Positions 51,897-61,800 of a stretch of DNA of 64,000 bases are shown piece by piece. How positions within the stretch are numbered: the first letter of the stretch is position 1; each line of letters opens with the position of its first letter. Origin of the DNA: Blautia_A ammoniilytica (GTDB lineage Bacteria; Bacillota; Clostridia; Lachnospirales; Lachnospiraceae); NCBI RefSeq assembly GCF_025566965.1, contig NZ_JAOQJL010000016.1:14260-78259 (forward strand), given 5' to 3'. The notes under the pieces were generated by a model. It was not told the origin of the DNA. It saw only the letters and a list, made by a program, of their open reading frames with translations, and ran no database searches. The translations under genes and the position numbers were made by a program.

Positions 51897-52235
51897 ATGG
51901 ACTGCAGCACTGCGGAAAGTATGGTGAATCGTTATATTGACCATACATTAAGTGTAAATGAATTAGAGAGCTTTCTGGAACATGTAGAGGAGTGTTCTTC
52001 CTGCTATGATGAACTGGAAACCTATTTTATTGTCCATAAGGCGATGGAGCAGCTGGATGAAAACGGAAAAGACCAGATTCTGGATTTTCGGGAGCTGCTG
52101 GAAGAAGATATCCGTAAAAGCAGAAGATATATCCTGAAAAAGAAGTTTTTCAGGACTGTTGAAGGCGTAGTGATCTGTATTCTTGCAGCAGGGCTGGCAG
52201 GATTTCTGTTTTATGCAGTCACGCAGCTATTGTAG
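51897..52235 (+). CDS. Small membrane protein with anti-sigma-type zinc finger
   Basis: 112 residues. The N-terminal ~45 residues contain HVEECSSCYDEL, an HxxxCxxC pattern as in zinc-binding anti-sigma factors. A charged middle follows (DFRELLEEDIRKSRR), then one membrane helix near the C-terminus (VVICILAAGLAGFLFYAV). No sigma factor gene adjoins it, so a sigma partner is not supported. A TATAAT lies ~40 bp upstream. It ends 16 bp before polA and is probably cotranscribed. Confidence 0.75.
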   Translation: MDCSTAESMVNRYIDHTLSVNELESFLEHVEECSSCYDELETYFIVHKAMEQLDENGKDQILDFRELLEEDIRKSRRYILKKKFFRTVEGVVICILAAGLAGFLFYAVTQLL

Positions 52236-52251
52236 GAAAGGAGACAGACAG

Positions 52252-54891
52252 ATGAGTGAAAAAATATTGCTGATAGATGGGCACAGTATTCTGAACAGGG
52301 CATTTTACGGTCTTCCGGATCTGACCAATTCAGAAGGGCTGCATACAGGAGCTGTCTATGGTTTCCTGAATATTATTTTAAGAATCCTGGAAGAAGAGAA
52401 GCCAAAGTATCTGACGGTAGCATTCGACCTGCATGCACCTACCTTTCGGCATAAGATATATGAAGCATATAAAGGCACACGTAAGCCTATGCCGCAGGAA
52501 TTGCGGGAACAGGTTCCACTGATCAAAGAGATGCTGCAGGCAATGGGCGTGGAGATCGTGTCCAAAGAAGGATATGAAGCAGATGATCTGTTAGGAACTC
52601 TTGCAAGACAAAGTGAAGCAAAGGGTATGGATGTAACTATTCTGTCCGGTGACAGGGACCTGCTTCAGCTGGCAACCGAAAAAGTGATGATCCGCCTTCC
52701 TAAGACTGTACGTGGCAAGACTACCATAGAGGATTATCATGCACAGCAGGTAATAGAAAAGTATCAGGTAACACCTGCACAGGTCATTGAACTGAAAGCA
52801 TTAATGGGAGATTCTGCAGACAATATCCCAGGGATTCCTGGCGTGGGTGAAAAGACTGCCACTAAGCTGATCGTTGAATACGGTTCCATTGAGAATGCTT
52901 ATCAGCATGTGGAAGAAATCAAGCCAAATAAGGCCAGAGAATCCCTGCGGGAGCATTATAACCTGGCTCAGTTGTCAAAAACACTTGCAACCATTAATAC
53001 AGAAAGTCCAGTGGATTTCTCCTATGAAAAAGCCAGACTGGGCGATCTGTATACAAAAGAAGCATTTGCCCTTTGCAAAAGGCTTGATTTTAAGAATCTG
53101 TTGGCCAGGTTTGATCAGACAATGTCCCAGGAGCTTACAGAAGTAAAAGAATTTTTTACCTGTGAGGATCTGTCCGGATGTGAAGCCCTTTTTGAAAAAG
53201 CAGGGAAGCAAAAGGTTGTAGGAACAGCTCTTTTATCTGACAAGGAAGAGGTTTACGGACTGGGACTTGCCATCACTGAGCAGGAGATATATTATATTCC
53301 AGTGGCCAATTTTATTACAGGCCCCTATTTATGCGGAAAGATCGCAGATCTTGCGTTAAATACCAGGATCTGCGCCATAGATATAAAAACAATGTTGAAG
53401 CATGTGAACCTGGAAGAAGAACACCAGGTTTTTGATGCAGGTGTGGCAGCTTACCTTCTGAATCCATTGAAATCCACCTACACTTGCGAGGATCTGGCGA
53501 GGGAGTATGAAGGAGGGAAGATGATACCCTCCAGGGAAGAACTTCTTGGAAAGGCATCCTTTAGAAAGGCCTGGGAGGAGGACCAGGAAGGGCTTTCCTC
53601 CTATGCCTGCTATACAGCAGAAACTGTGCTTTCCTGTATGGAGCCTTTAAAGCAGGCATTGGAAGAAACAGGAATGTGGAAGGTATATACCCAGATCGAG
53701 TTGCCTCTTATTTTTACTCTTGATTCCATGGAGAAAACAGGAATTCAGGTAAAGGGAGAGGAACTAAAGGCTTATGGGGACAGACTGGCAGTCAGGATCC
53801 ATGAACTGGAACAGGCTATTTACCAGCAGGCAGGAGAAGAATTCAATATTAATTCACCAAAACAGCTGGGAGTGGTCCTTTTCGAGAAAATGGGGATCAA
53901 AGGCGGAAAGAAGACCAAAACCGGTTATTCCACAGCTGCAGATGTGTTGGAGAAGCTGGCAGAACAGCAGCCCATTATTAAAGATATCCTGGAATACAGG
54001 CAGCTGGCAAAACTGAAGTCCACATATGCAGATGGTCTTGCCGGTATGATCGATAAGGATGGCAGGATCCATTCTACCTTTAACCAGACCATTACTGCAA
54101 CCGGCAGGATCAGCAGCACAGAGCCTAATCTTCAGAATATCCCGGTACGTATGGAACTTGGGCGATTGATCCGTAAAGTTTTTGTACCTGAAGATGGCTG
54201 CGTTTTTCTTGATGCAGACTATTCCCAGATCGAGCTTCGTGTTCTGGCACATATGTCCGGGGATCAGACCCTGATCCAGGCATATCAGCAGGCTCAGGAT
54301 ATTCACAGGCTGACAGCGTCCCAGGTGTTTCATGTACCTTTTGATCAGGTAACACCTCTTCAGCGAAGAAATGCAAAGGCAGTGAATTTTGGTATTGTTT
54401 ACGGCATCAGCTCCTTTGGACTGAGCCAGGACTTAAGTATTACCAGAAAAGAAGCAGCAGATTATATTCAAAAATATTTTGAGACTTATCCAAAGATCAA
54501 GGAGTTTCTGGATGATCTGGTGGAGACTGCCAGGGAGAAAGGCTATGCCAGTACCATGTATGGCAGACGGCGTCCTGTACCGGAATTAAAGTCCAGTAAT
54601 TTTATGCAGCGTTCTTTTGGAGAAAGGGTGGCTATGAATTCACCTATCCAGGGAACCGCTGCAGATATTATTAAGATTGCCATGAATCGGGTATACAAAC
54701 GCCTGAAATCAGAAGGCAAAAAATCCAGGCTTGTTCTGCAGGTGCATGACGAGCTTCTGATCGAGACAAGGAAAGAAGAACTTACACAGGTAGCCAGGAT
54801 CCTGGAAGAAGAGATGAAAGGTGCAGCTAGCCTTCAGGTAGAACTGGAAGTGGATATGCATGAAGGAAGCAGCTGGTACGAGGCAAAATAA
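52252..54891 (+). CDS. polA: DNA polymerase I
   Basis: 879 residues. The 5'-3' exonuclease domain (about 1-300) has LIDGHSILNRAFYG, EADDLLGTLA and GDRDLLQLA. The central 3'-5' exonuclease-like domain lacks the acidic DxE of Exo I (VGTALLSDKEE in its place), so proofreading is probably lost. The polymerase domain has DADYSQIELRVLAHMSGD, RRNAKAVNFGIVYG and LQVHDELLIE. It works in repair and Okazaki processing. coaE begins immediately after its stop. Confidence 0.97.
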   Translation: MSEKILLIDGHSILNRAFYGLPDLTNSEGLHTGAVYGFLNIILRILEEEKPKYLTVAFDLHAPTFRHKIYEAYKGTRKPMPQELREQVPLIKEMLQAMGVEIVSKEGYEADDLLGTLARQSEAKGMDVTILSGDRDLLQLATEKVMIRLPKTVRGKTTIEDYHAQQVIEKYQVTPAQVIELKALMGDSADNIPGIPGVGEKTATKLIVEYGSIENAYQHVEEIKPNKARESLREHYNLAQLSKTLATINTESPVDFSYEKARLGDLYTKEAFALCKRLDFKNLLARFDQTMSQELTEVKEFFTCEDLSGCEALFEKAGKQKVVGTALLSDKEEVYGLGLAITEQEIYYIPVANFITGPYLCGKIADLALNTRICAIDIKTMLKHVNLEEEHQVFDAGVAAYLLNPLKSTYTCEDLAREYEGGKMIPSREELLGKASFRKAWEEDQEGLSSYACYTAETVLSCMEPLKQALEETGMWKVYTQIELPLIFTLDSMEKTGIQVKGEELKAYGDRLAVRIHELEQAIYQQAGEEFNINSPKQLGVVLFEKMGIKGGKKTKTGYSTAADVLEKLAEQQPIIKDILEYRQLAKLKSTYADGLAGMIDKDGRIHSTFNQTITATGRISSTEPNLQNIPVRMELGRLIRKVFVPEDGCVFLDADYSQIELRVLAHMSGDQTLIQAYQQAQDIHRLTASQVFHVPFDQVTPLQRRNAKAVNFGIVYGISSFGLSQDLSITRKEAADYIQKYFETYPKIKEFLDDLVETAREKGYASTMYGRRRPVPELKSSNFMQRSFGERVAMNSPIQGTAADIIKIAMNRVYKRLKSEGKKSRLVLQVHDELLIETRKEELTQVARILEEEMKGAASLQVELEVDMHEGSSWYEAK

Positions 54892-55491
54892 ATGAGGATA
54901 ATCGGGATCACAGGAGGGGTAGGTGCAGGAAAAAGCACTGTACTTGCTTTTCTGGAAAAAGAATACGGTGCAGCCGTCATACAGGCAGATCAGGTGGGCC
55001 ATCTGGTAATGGAACCAGGAGAAGAATGTTATGAGGATGTAATAGGTATTTTCGGAAAAGAAATCATAAAAGAGGATAAAACTATTGACCGAAAGAGGGT
55101 ATCGGATGTAGTATTTGAACAGCCGCACCTTCTGAAAAGGCTGGAGTCTGTAATCCATCCGGCAGTAAAACGGTACATTTGCCGCAGGATCCGGGAACTT
55201 CAGGAAAGTGGATGCAGGCTTTGTGTGGTGGAGGCAGCCCTTCTTCTGGAAGAGCATTATCAGGATTTTTGTGATCAGGTCTGGTATATCCATACAGATC
55301 CACAGATCCGGATTCGTCGTCTGGAAGAAAGCAGAGGTTATACAAGGGAAAAAGCGGAAGGGATCATTGCCAGCCAGGCAACTGAGGAGTATTTTCGTGC
55401 CCATACAGATTATGTGATTGAAAATAACAATGATCTGGACAGAACTTATGCCCAGATCAGGGAGAGGATAGAGAAACATGCGGTTTTGTAG
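54892..55491 (+). CDS. coaE: Dephospho-CoA kinase
   Basis: 199 residues. P-loop GITGGVGAGKSTV at about 4-16, then QADQVGHLV and VIHPAVKRYI, typical of CoaE. It performs the last step of CoA synthesis, completing a path whose earlier genes coaBC-panT-coaX lie at 19-21.8 kb. Its ATG directly abuts the polA stop, and its end overlaps the next gene by 14 nt. Confidence 0.94.
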   Translation: MRIIGITGGVGAGKSTVLAFLEKEYGAAVIQADQVGHLVMEPGEECYEDVIGIFGKEIIKEDKTIDRKRVSDVVFEQPHLLKRLESVIHPAVKRYICRRIRELQESGCRLCVVEAALLLEEHYQDFCDQVWYIHTDPQIRIRRLEESRGYTREKAEGIIASQATEEYFRAHTDYVIENNNDLDRTYAQIRERIEKHAVL

Positions 55492-56275
55492 TATTGCCAG
55501 CGGAAGCAGCGGAAACTGTATTTACGTAGGCACACAGGAGACACATCTTCTGATAGATGCAGGGATCAGCGGCAGACGGATCGAGAAGGGCCTGAATGAA
55601 CTAGATCTTACAGGGAAAGATATTGATGGGATCTTGATCACTCATGAGCATTCTGACCATATAGGCGGTCTTGGCGTGATCTCAAGAAAATACCAGATTC
55701 CCATTTACACAACAGGAGGTACTGCAGATGCCATCAGCAGGTCGAAAGGGCTTGGCCAGCTGCCCCAGGGACTGATCCAGGAGATCCAGGAGGATGAACC
55801 GTTTCAGATAAAGGATCTGAAAGTAAATGCATTTACTATCCCTCATGATGCAGCACAACCGGTTGGCTTCCGGCTTGAGCATGGCAGCAGTTCTGTAGGG
55901 ATTGCAACAGACCTTGGGAAATATAATGATTATATTGTGGAGCATCTTCAGGGGCTGGATGCCTTGCTTCTGGAAGCAAACCATGATATCCGCATGCTTC
56001 AGGTGGGAAAATATCCATATTATCTGAAACAGAGGATACTGGGAGATCGGGGGCATCTTTCCAATGAAAATGCAGGAAGGCTTTTGTGCAGACTTCTCCA
56101 TGACAATCTGAAGGCTGTATTTTTAGGCCATCTTAGTAAAGAGAATAATTATGAACAGCTGGCATATGAAACTGTGTGCTCAGAAGTAACACTGGGGGAT
56201 AATCCATACCGTTCCGGTGATTTCAGGATTCAGGTTGCCAGGAGGGACTGCTTATCCCAACCGGTTATTATTTAA
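55478..56275 (+). CDS. walJ: Metallo-beta-lactamase fold exonuclease-like protein (WalJ/YycJ)
   Basis: 265 residues. It starts RFCSIASGSSGNCIYVG, typical of WalJ/YycJ, with metal motif THEHSDHIGGL (HxHxDH) and DRGHLSNENAG late in the protein. Members of the family are linked to the WalRK locus in Bacilli and to mismatch repair nuclease activity. Here it is coupled to polA-coaE instead, by a 14-nt overlap with coaE. Confidence 0.88.
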   Translation: MRFCSIASGSSGNCIYVGTQETHLLIDAGISGRRIEKGLNELDLTGKDIDGILITHEHSDHIGGLGVISRKYQIPIYTTGGTADAISRSKGLGQLPQGLIQEIQEDEPFQIKDLKVNAFTIPHDAAQPVGFRLEHGSSSVGIATDLGKYNDYIVEHLQGLDALLLEANHDIRMLQVGKYPYYLKQRILGDRGHLSNENAGRLLCRLLHDNLKAVFLGHLSKENNYEQLAYETVCSEVTLGDNPYRSGDFRIQVARRDCLSQPVII

Positions 56276-56301
56276 ATTTTACATATAGAAAGGATAATAC
56301 G

Positions 56302-56574
56302 ATGAAAAAGACAATTATTACTGTAGTAGGAAATGACACTGTAGGGATTATTGCGAAAGTATGTACTTACCTGGCTGATAATCAGGTAAATATTCTTGAT
56401 ATTTCCCAGACCATCGTACAGGGGTATTTTAACATGATGATGGTAACAGACACCAGCGCTTCTAAGAAGGATACAGGCGCTCTTGCTGACGGGCTTTCAG
56501 CTCTGGGCGATGAGATCGGCGTAGTGATCCATTGCCAGCATGAAGATATTTTCAACGTGATGCACCGTATCTGA
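56302..56574 (+). CDS. ACT domain protein (UPF0237 family)
   Basis: 90 residues, a single ACT domain (TIITVVGNDTVGIIAKVCTY at the N-terminus). ACT domains bind amino acids or similar ligands. It regularly pairs with the UPF0210/PFL-family gene that follows, suggesting a ligand-sensing partner. AGAAAGGATAATACG precedes the start. Confidence 0.92.
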   Translation: MKKTIITVVGNDTVGIIAKVCTYLADNQVNILDISQTIVQGYFNMMMVTDTSASKKDTGALADGLSALGDEIGVVIHCQHEDIFNVMHRI

Positions 56575-56656
56575 TATGGTTTTTTTTAGACTGCAGAAAG
56601 TAAAGCAGTGGTAACAAAAGAACAACGGAAGCAGACCTGGAAGCAAGGAGAAGAAT

Positions 56657-58021
56657 ATGATCAACATTTTTGAAGTAAATGAGACAAATAAAATGATAGA
56701 GCAGGAGAATCTGGATGTGCGTACCATTACCCTTGGTATCAGCCTTCTGGACTGTATTGACAGTGATTTGGATAAATTAAATGAGAAGATCTACAATAAG
56801 ATCACAAAGAAGGCAGAGAACCTTGTATCTACCGGAGAACAGATTTCTGCAGAGTTTGGGATTCCCATTGTTAATAAAAGGATTTCCGTTACCCCCATTG
56901 GGCTGATCGGAAGTGCTGCCTGCAAAACAACAGAGGATTTTGTATCCATTGCCAAAACACTGGATCGTGCTGCCAAAACAGTTGGTGTGAATTTTATCGG
57001 CGGATATACAGCTCTTGTAAGCAAGGGCATGACACCTGCCGAGGAACTTCTCATCCGTTCCATTCCCAAAGCCCTTGCCTGCACGGATCGTGTATGTAGT
57101 TCGGTAAATGTAGGATCCACAAAGACAGGTATCAATATGGATGCGGTAAAGCTTATGGGAGAAATGGTGGTTGAGACTGCAAAAGAGACAAAGGATCAGG
57201 ATTCCCTGGGCTGTGCCAAGCTGGTTGTATTTTGTAATGCACCGGATGACAATCCGTTTATGGCCGGAGCTTTCCATGGCGTTACAGAAGCAGATAGTAT
57301 TATTAATGTAGGTGTCAGCGGTCCAGGTGTTGTAAAGACCGCCCTGACAAAGGTGCGTGGTGCAGATTTTGAAACTCTTTGTGAGATGATCAAACGTACT
57401 GCATTTAAAGTAACCCGTGTAGGACAGCTGGTAGCAAGGGAAGCTTCCAGACGTCTTGGTGTGCCTTTTGGCATTGTAGACCTTTCACTTGCCCCTACAC
57501 CGGCTATTGGAGACAGTGTGGCTGAGATCCTGGAGGAGATCGGCCTGGAGCGTGCAGGCGCACCAGGTACTACTGCAGCACTGGCGCTTCTGAACGACCA
57601 GGTAAAGAAGGGGGGAGTTATGGCTTCCACAGCAGTTGGAGGCTTGAGTGGAGCTTTCATTCCTGTCAGTGAGGATCAGGGTATGATCGATGCGGTGAAT
57701 GCAGGCGCTCTTTCCATCGAGAAGCTGGAAGCCATGACCTGTGTATGCTCTGTAGGTCTTGATATGATCGCAGTACCAGGGGATACCAAAGCCTCTACTA
57801 TTTCCGGTATCATTGCAGATGAAGCTGCCATTGGTATGGTCAATCAGAAAACAACAGCCGTTCGTCTGATCCCAGTGATCGGAAAAGGAGTAGGAGAGAC
57901 AGTTGAGTTCGGCGGTCTGTTAGGCTATGCACCGATCATGCCGGTGAACCCATTCTCCTGTGATGCATTTGTGGAAAGAGGCGGCAGGATCCCGGCTCCT
58001 ATCCATAGCTTTAAAAATTAA
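56657..58021 (+). CDS. UPF0210/PFL family protein (DUF711)
   Basis: 454 residues, recognised as DUF711. It resembles glycyl radical enzymes in overall fold, but no radical Gly motif is evident. Conserved blocks include NFIGGYTALVSKGMTP, GVSGPGVVKTALTKV and FGIVDLSLAPTPAIGDSVAEILEEIGLE. The function is unknown. It is separated from the ACT gene by 82 bp and has its own AAGGAGAAGAAT site. Confidence 0.9.
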   Translation: MINIFEVNETNKMIEQENLDVRTITLGISLLDCIDSDLDKLNEKIYNKITKKAENLVSTGEQISAEFGIPIVNKRISVTPIGLIGSAACKTTEDFVSIAKTLDRAAKTVGVNFIGGYTALVSKGMTPAEELLIRSIPKALACTDRVCSSVNVGSTKTGINMDAVKLMGEMVVETAKETKDQDSLGCAKLVVFCNAPDDNPFMAGAFHGVTEADSIINVGVSGPGVVKTALTKVRGADFETLCEMIKRTAFKVTRVGQLVAREASRRLGVPFGIVDLSLAPTPAIGDSVAEILEEIGLERAGAPGTTAALALLNDQVKKGGVMASTAVGGLSGAFIPVSEDQGMIDAVNAGALSIEKLEAMTCVCSVGLDMIAVPGDTKASTISGIIADEAAIGMVNQKTTAVRLIPVIGKGVGETVEFGGLLGYAPIMPVNPFSCDAFVERGGRIPAPIHSFKN

Positions 58022-58100
58022 ACATCACATGAGCTGTCCGACAAATATATTACAGATAAAAGGTTGCTGTGAACGGAGGGAACCAATAACGATAAAAGCG

Positions 58101-58159
58101 AAAAGCAGCTATGATATTTGCAAAAATACTTGACTTCTATTGAAAAAAGCAGCTATAAT
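58101..58159. repeat. Direct repeat around an orphan promoter
   Basis: AAAAGCAGCTATGAT at 58101-58115 and AAAAGCAGCTATAAT at 58145-58159. The second copy contains the TATAAT of the promoter below. Confidence 0.8.
58130..58159 (+). promoter_or_regulatory. Strong promoter upstream of the MATE remnant
   Basis: TTGACT, an 18-bp spacer and TATAAT. Transcription would start near 58166 and run into a terminator about 80 nt later. Confidence 0.75.
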
Positions 58160-58169
58160 ACTTTCGCTT

Positions 58170-58247
58170 GCTCGGAGGGCAAATCATTCATTGGAAATGA
58201 TGAGCTGGATAAGGCAACAGGCTGAAATGCTTGTACTTATCCAGCTT
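58170..58247 (+). ncRNA. Short structured leader or small RNA ending in a terminator
   Basis: After the promoter, ATCATT pairs with AATGAT (extended by CTC/GAG), and then GCTGGATAAG pairs with CTTATCCAGC and is followed by TTTTTT. The promoter-hairpin-terminator layout fits an attenuating leader of the MATE gene now broken downstream, or an independent small RNA. I do not recognise it as a known riboswitch class. Confidence 0.55.
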
Positions 58248-58337
58248 TTTTGTACTTTGCGCCTGAATTACATATGCGGTCATCGGAGAATCTGCAGCCG
58301 CAGCTGCAAAGATCTGGATCGGGCAGAATAAACGGCA

Positions 58338-58719
58338 GTGATCGGAACCACTATTCTGGCGGTATCTTCAATATGTTTGGCAATTATTTCTTCGTGTTTA
58401 CGCTGGATAGGGGCATTATGGGCGCAGGCATTGCCCCGGTATTATCCGCAGATATGGCATTTCATTCATTTTACTGCCATTCAACATTTTCGCTACCTAC
58501 TATTTCCAGGCAATGATGAAGCCTTCTACCGCTTTTGTTGTGTCCGTGGGAAGAGGTGCGGTCATCAGCGGCGTACTGATCTTTCTGCTGCCTGTCATGG
58601 CGGAAGCAAATAGCATTTGGTTTGCCATGCCCATCACAGAACTGATAGTGGCTGTATTTGTTGCAGCGATGATGCGGCGCTATCAGAAACAGCCGATCAG
58701 AAGTGCGGTTCAGAAGTGA
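58338..58719 (+). pseudogene. MATE efflux transporter remnant
   Basis: Two pieces of a MATE transporter lie in different frames. FNMFGNYFFVFTLDRGIMGAGIAPVLSA-like residues (about 58363-58450) represent a mid N-half segment. FNIFATYYFQAMMKPSTAF through FLLPVMAEANSIW and MRRYQKQ (about 58470-58719) represent the C-terminal part. A large internal deletion and at least one frameshift separate them. Unlike the intact MATE at 22.8 kb, this copy cannot make a pump. Confidence 0.75.
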
Positions 58720-58753
58720 TACTGTTTTCTTTCATTGCGGCCATTCATAATTT

Positions 58754-58775
58754 AATAGTAAACAAGTTTACTATT
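58754..58775. promoter_or_regulatory. Perfect 22-bp palindrome (operator candidate)
   Basis: AATAGTAAAC-aa-GTTTACTATT. It overlaps the -35 of the predicted promoter for the surface protein. Size and symmetry suit a dimeric TetR- or MarR-type repressor; no such gene is in the window. Confidence 0.65.
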
Positions 58776-58802
58776 GAATTTGGTAAATATATGTATTATT
58801 AT
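58774..58802 (+). promoter_or_regulatory. Predicted promoter of the BspA-like surface protein gene
   Basis: TTGAAT, a 17-bp spacer and TATTAT, ~80 bp upstream of the ATG. Confidence 0.5.
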
Positions 58803-58880
58803 AAGACAAAGGGTACAAAATATGTGCAATTTGAGAAACGTATTAATTGGTGGCTGCATGTATGAAAGGAAAGAGAAAGC

Positions 58881-61800
58881 ATGAAGAAAAAGATAATCAG
58901 TGTAATTTTGGCATTCTCAATGTTGGGAAGCCAGACAGGAATGGTATCTGCTTCAGCAGAAGAGTTTGTATGCGAAGATTCGCATGAACAAGCGGATACG
59001 CAGGAAAATAATGCTGAAAACTTTGGGTCAGGTGAATCTGTTCCGGACATTTTTTTCGGTAATCCAGATCTTGAAGAGGGTGATTCAGATGCGTTCAGCT
59101 CAGGTGAAGATGATTTTAGCCACACAGACGCAGAAAGCGAGGATCTGATAATAGCTCCTGCAGACGAACTGGAGGATGGAACCGGCGACAGCGGGGACGA
59201 GCTTATTGAAATCAGCGAGACAGAGTTTCCAGATATGCAATTCCGAAATTATGTAAAAACCACATTTGATGCAGATCATAATGACTGGCTGGATCATGAT
59301 GAAATCATATCTGCCACCGATATGAATGTGTCAGACAAAGAGATAAAAGACCTATCAGGGATTGAATATTTCTCAAATCTGATCCGTCTGGATTGCAGTC
59401 AGAACAGGATCCGTGAACTGGATCTTACAAAGAATACCTGTTTGATGTCAGTGAAATGCAATGACAACCTTTTGGAAAAAATAGAGCTGCCGTCAAAAGA
59501 AATGGAATACCTGAATTGTGAGAATAACTGTTTATCTTCACTGGAAATGGAAGATACCACAATAGTCTGCGAGGACGAGGATTCTTCCGAACAGGGGCTC
59601 ATTGCCGGAGAACAACATGTTTCTGTGGAAGCAGAGCAAATCGACGATTCAAAATGGAAGCTGGAGCTTGCTTCCGCATTAAACATACATAATATGGACA
59701 AAGTTGTAAATGTTCAGTTTTCATCGGAGATGCAGGATGCATTTCTAGAAGATGGAAGTATAATTTTTGGCACAGATCTTGACAGCAAGCCTTCTTTCTC
59801 CTATGAGTATCCAGTGGAAATTGGGGATGCAGTGGAAAATATGAAGGTAATTGTGCAGGTGGAATTTCCAAAGAATGGTGATTCTGAAGGATTCTCCGAC
59901 AGTGATGGAAATATGGCAGAAGAGCCGTTGTCAGGCGAACTGGGTGAAGGACAGATGATCCAGGAAGATGTTCTGGCTGGAGTAAATGAACAGGATGCAG
60001 AATCAGACACAGCCGCACCGACATCTGGAACCTGTGGAGATAATCTGAAATGGGAATTGGATAATGGGACATTGACGATTGATGGAACTGGAGAGATGTA
60101 TGATTATCATTCTCCTGATTCTGCTCCGTGGCATAATGATATTAATAATATTAAGAAGGTAGTGATAAAACAAGGAGTAACGAGTATTGGGGGTGATGCC
60201 TTTTATGGATGCAGCAGCCTAACGAGTATCACCATCCCCAGCAGTGTGACAAGCATCGGGTGGTGGACTTTTGGGCATTGTGGTAATCTAACAAGTGTCA
60301 CCATCCCGAGCGGAGTGACACGTATCCAGAATCATGCCTTTTGTGAATGTCGCAGCCTGACGAGTATCACAATCCCCAGTGGAGTGACAAGTATCGAGGA
60401 TAGTGCATTTTCTGGATGTAGCAGCCTAAAGAGTATCACCATCCCGAGCGGAGTGACACGTATCCAGAAGTATGCCTTTTCTGGATGTAGCAGCCTGACG
60501 AGTATCACAATCCCCAGTGGAGTGACACGTATCGGGGATAGTGCATTTTCTGGATGTAGCAGTCTGACGAGTATCACAATCCCCAGTGGAGTGACAAGCA
60601 TCGAGGATGGGGTCTTTTTTGGATGTAGCAGCCTGACGAGTATTACAATCCCCAGTGGAGTAACGAGTATTGGGGGTGATGCCTTTTATGAATGTAGCAG
60701 CCTAAAGAGTATCACCATCCCGAATAGTGTGACAAGTATCGGGATAGATGCCTTTTTGGGATGTAGCAGCCTGACGAGTATCACAATCCCCAGTGGAGTG
60801 ACATGCATCGGGAGAAGTGTGTTTTATGAATGTAGTAGCTTAACGAGTATCACAATCCCCAGTGGAGTGACACATATCGTGGAAAGTGCGTTTTATGAAT
60901 GTAGTAGCTTAACGAGTATCACAATCCCCAGTAGTGTGACAGGCATCGGGAACTATGCCTTTTATGGATGTAGCAGCCTGACGAGTATCACAATCCCCAG
61001 TGGAGTGACAAGCATCGAGAAAGGGGTCTTTAATGGATGTAGCAGCCTGACGAGTATCACAATCCCCAGTGGAGTGACAAGCATCGAGTGTGATGCCTTT
61101 TACAGATGTAGCAGCCTGGCTGATGTATATTATGAAGGCAGTGAAGCGGAATGGAAAAATATATATATTGATAGTTATAATACGTCTTTGACAGAAGCAA
61201 AAATCCACTACAACAGTTCCATGCCTTCATTTGATAAAAACTTCTCTCTCAAGGTAAGCAATGGTGGAACTGTATTTGGCAAGGAGAATGCTCTTTTTGT
61301 GGATTATGAGGCTTCTGTTTCTGGTGAGGCTGACAGTGAGGGCAAGCAGATTAAGTGGGAGTCGAGTAATCCTTCTGTGGCAGAGATTGACCAGAAGAAT
61401 GCCGGATTGATAGTGAGTCAGGATGGCAACAGTGGTTCTGGGTGGATCAACCTGTTGACGTATGACGTGGGAAGGACTGTGATATCGGGAACTTCTGTGG
61501 ATGGCAGGAAAACTTCGGTTGCGGTGGAGGTTGAACCGGAGTTAAGCCCTGTGAATAATTCAATAAATATTTCTAAGGAAACGTTAGTTCCCCTTTGCTC
61601 TGTTAAACTGGAGAAAGCGAATAAGGAGTATCTGGAGTCTTTTATGAAAGGGCTTAGCGTTGCCAGTGAGGGTGCTGTGACTGTCAGGAATACCAGATAT
61701 GCTATTTCAGAAGATGGAAAGTCGGCAGAGTTTTCCGCTTATGTAGATTTGATTGGTACGGAGGAAGGATATGTTATATGTACCAGTAAAGGCGGACAGA

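Noticed and set aside
58140..58331. Small protein starting between the -35 and -10 of the orphan promoter
   Set aside because: The start lies upstream of the expected transcript and the frame runs through the terminator stem; no family resemblance.
60177..61142. CRISPR-like regularly spaced repeats
   Set aside because: The periodicity is 69 bp, in frame, and encodes LRR_5 units.
60332..61208. Reverse-strand repetitive frames over the LRR region
   Set aside because: They mirror the 69-bp coding repeats of the forward gene and lack ribosome sites or homology.
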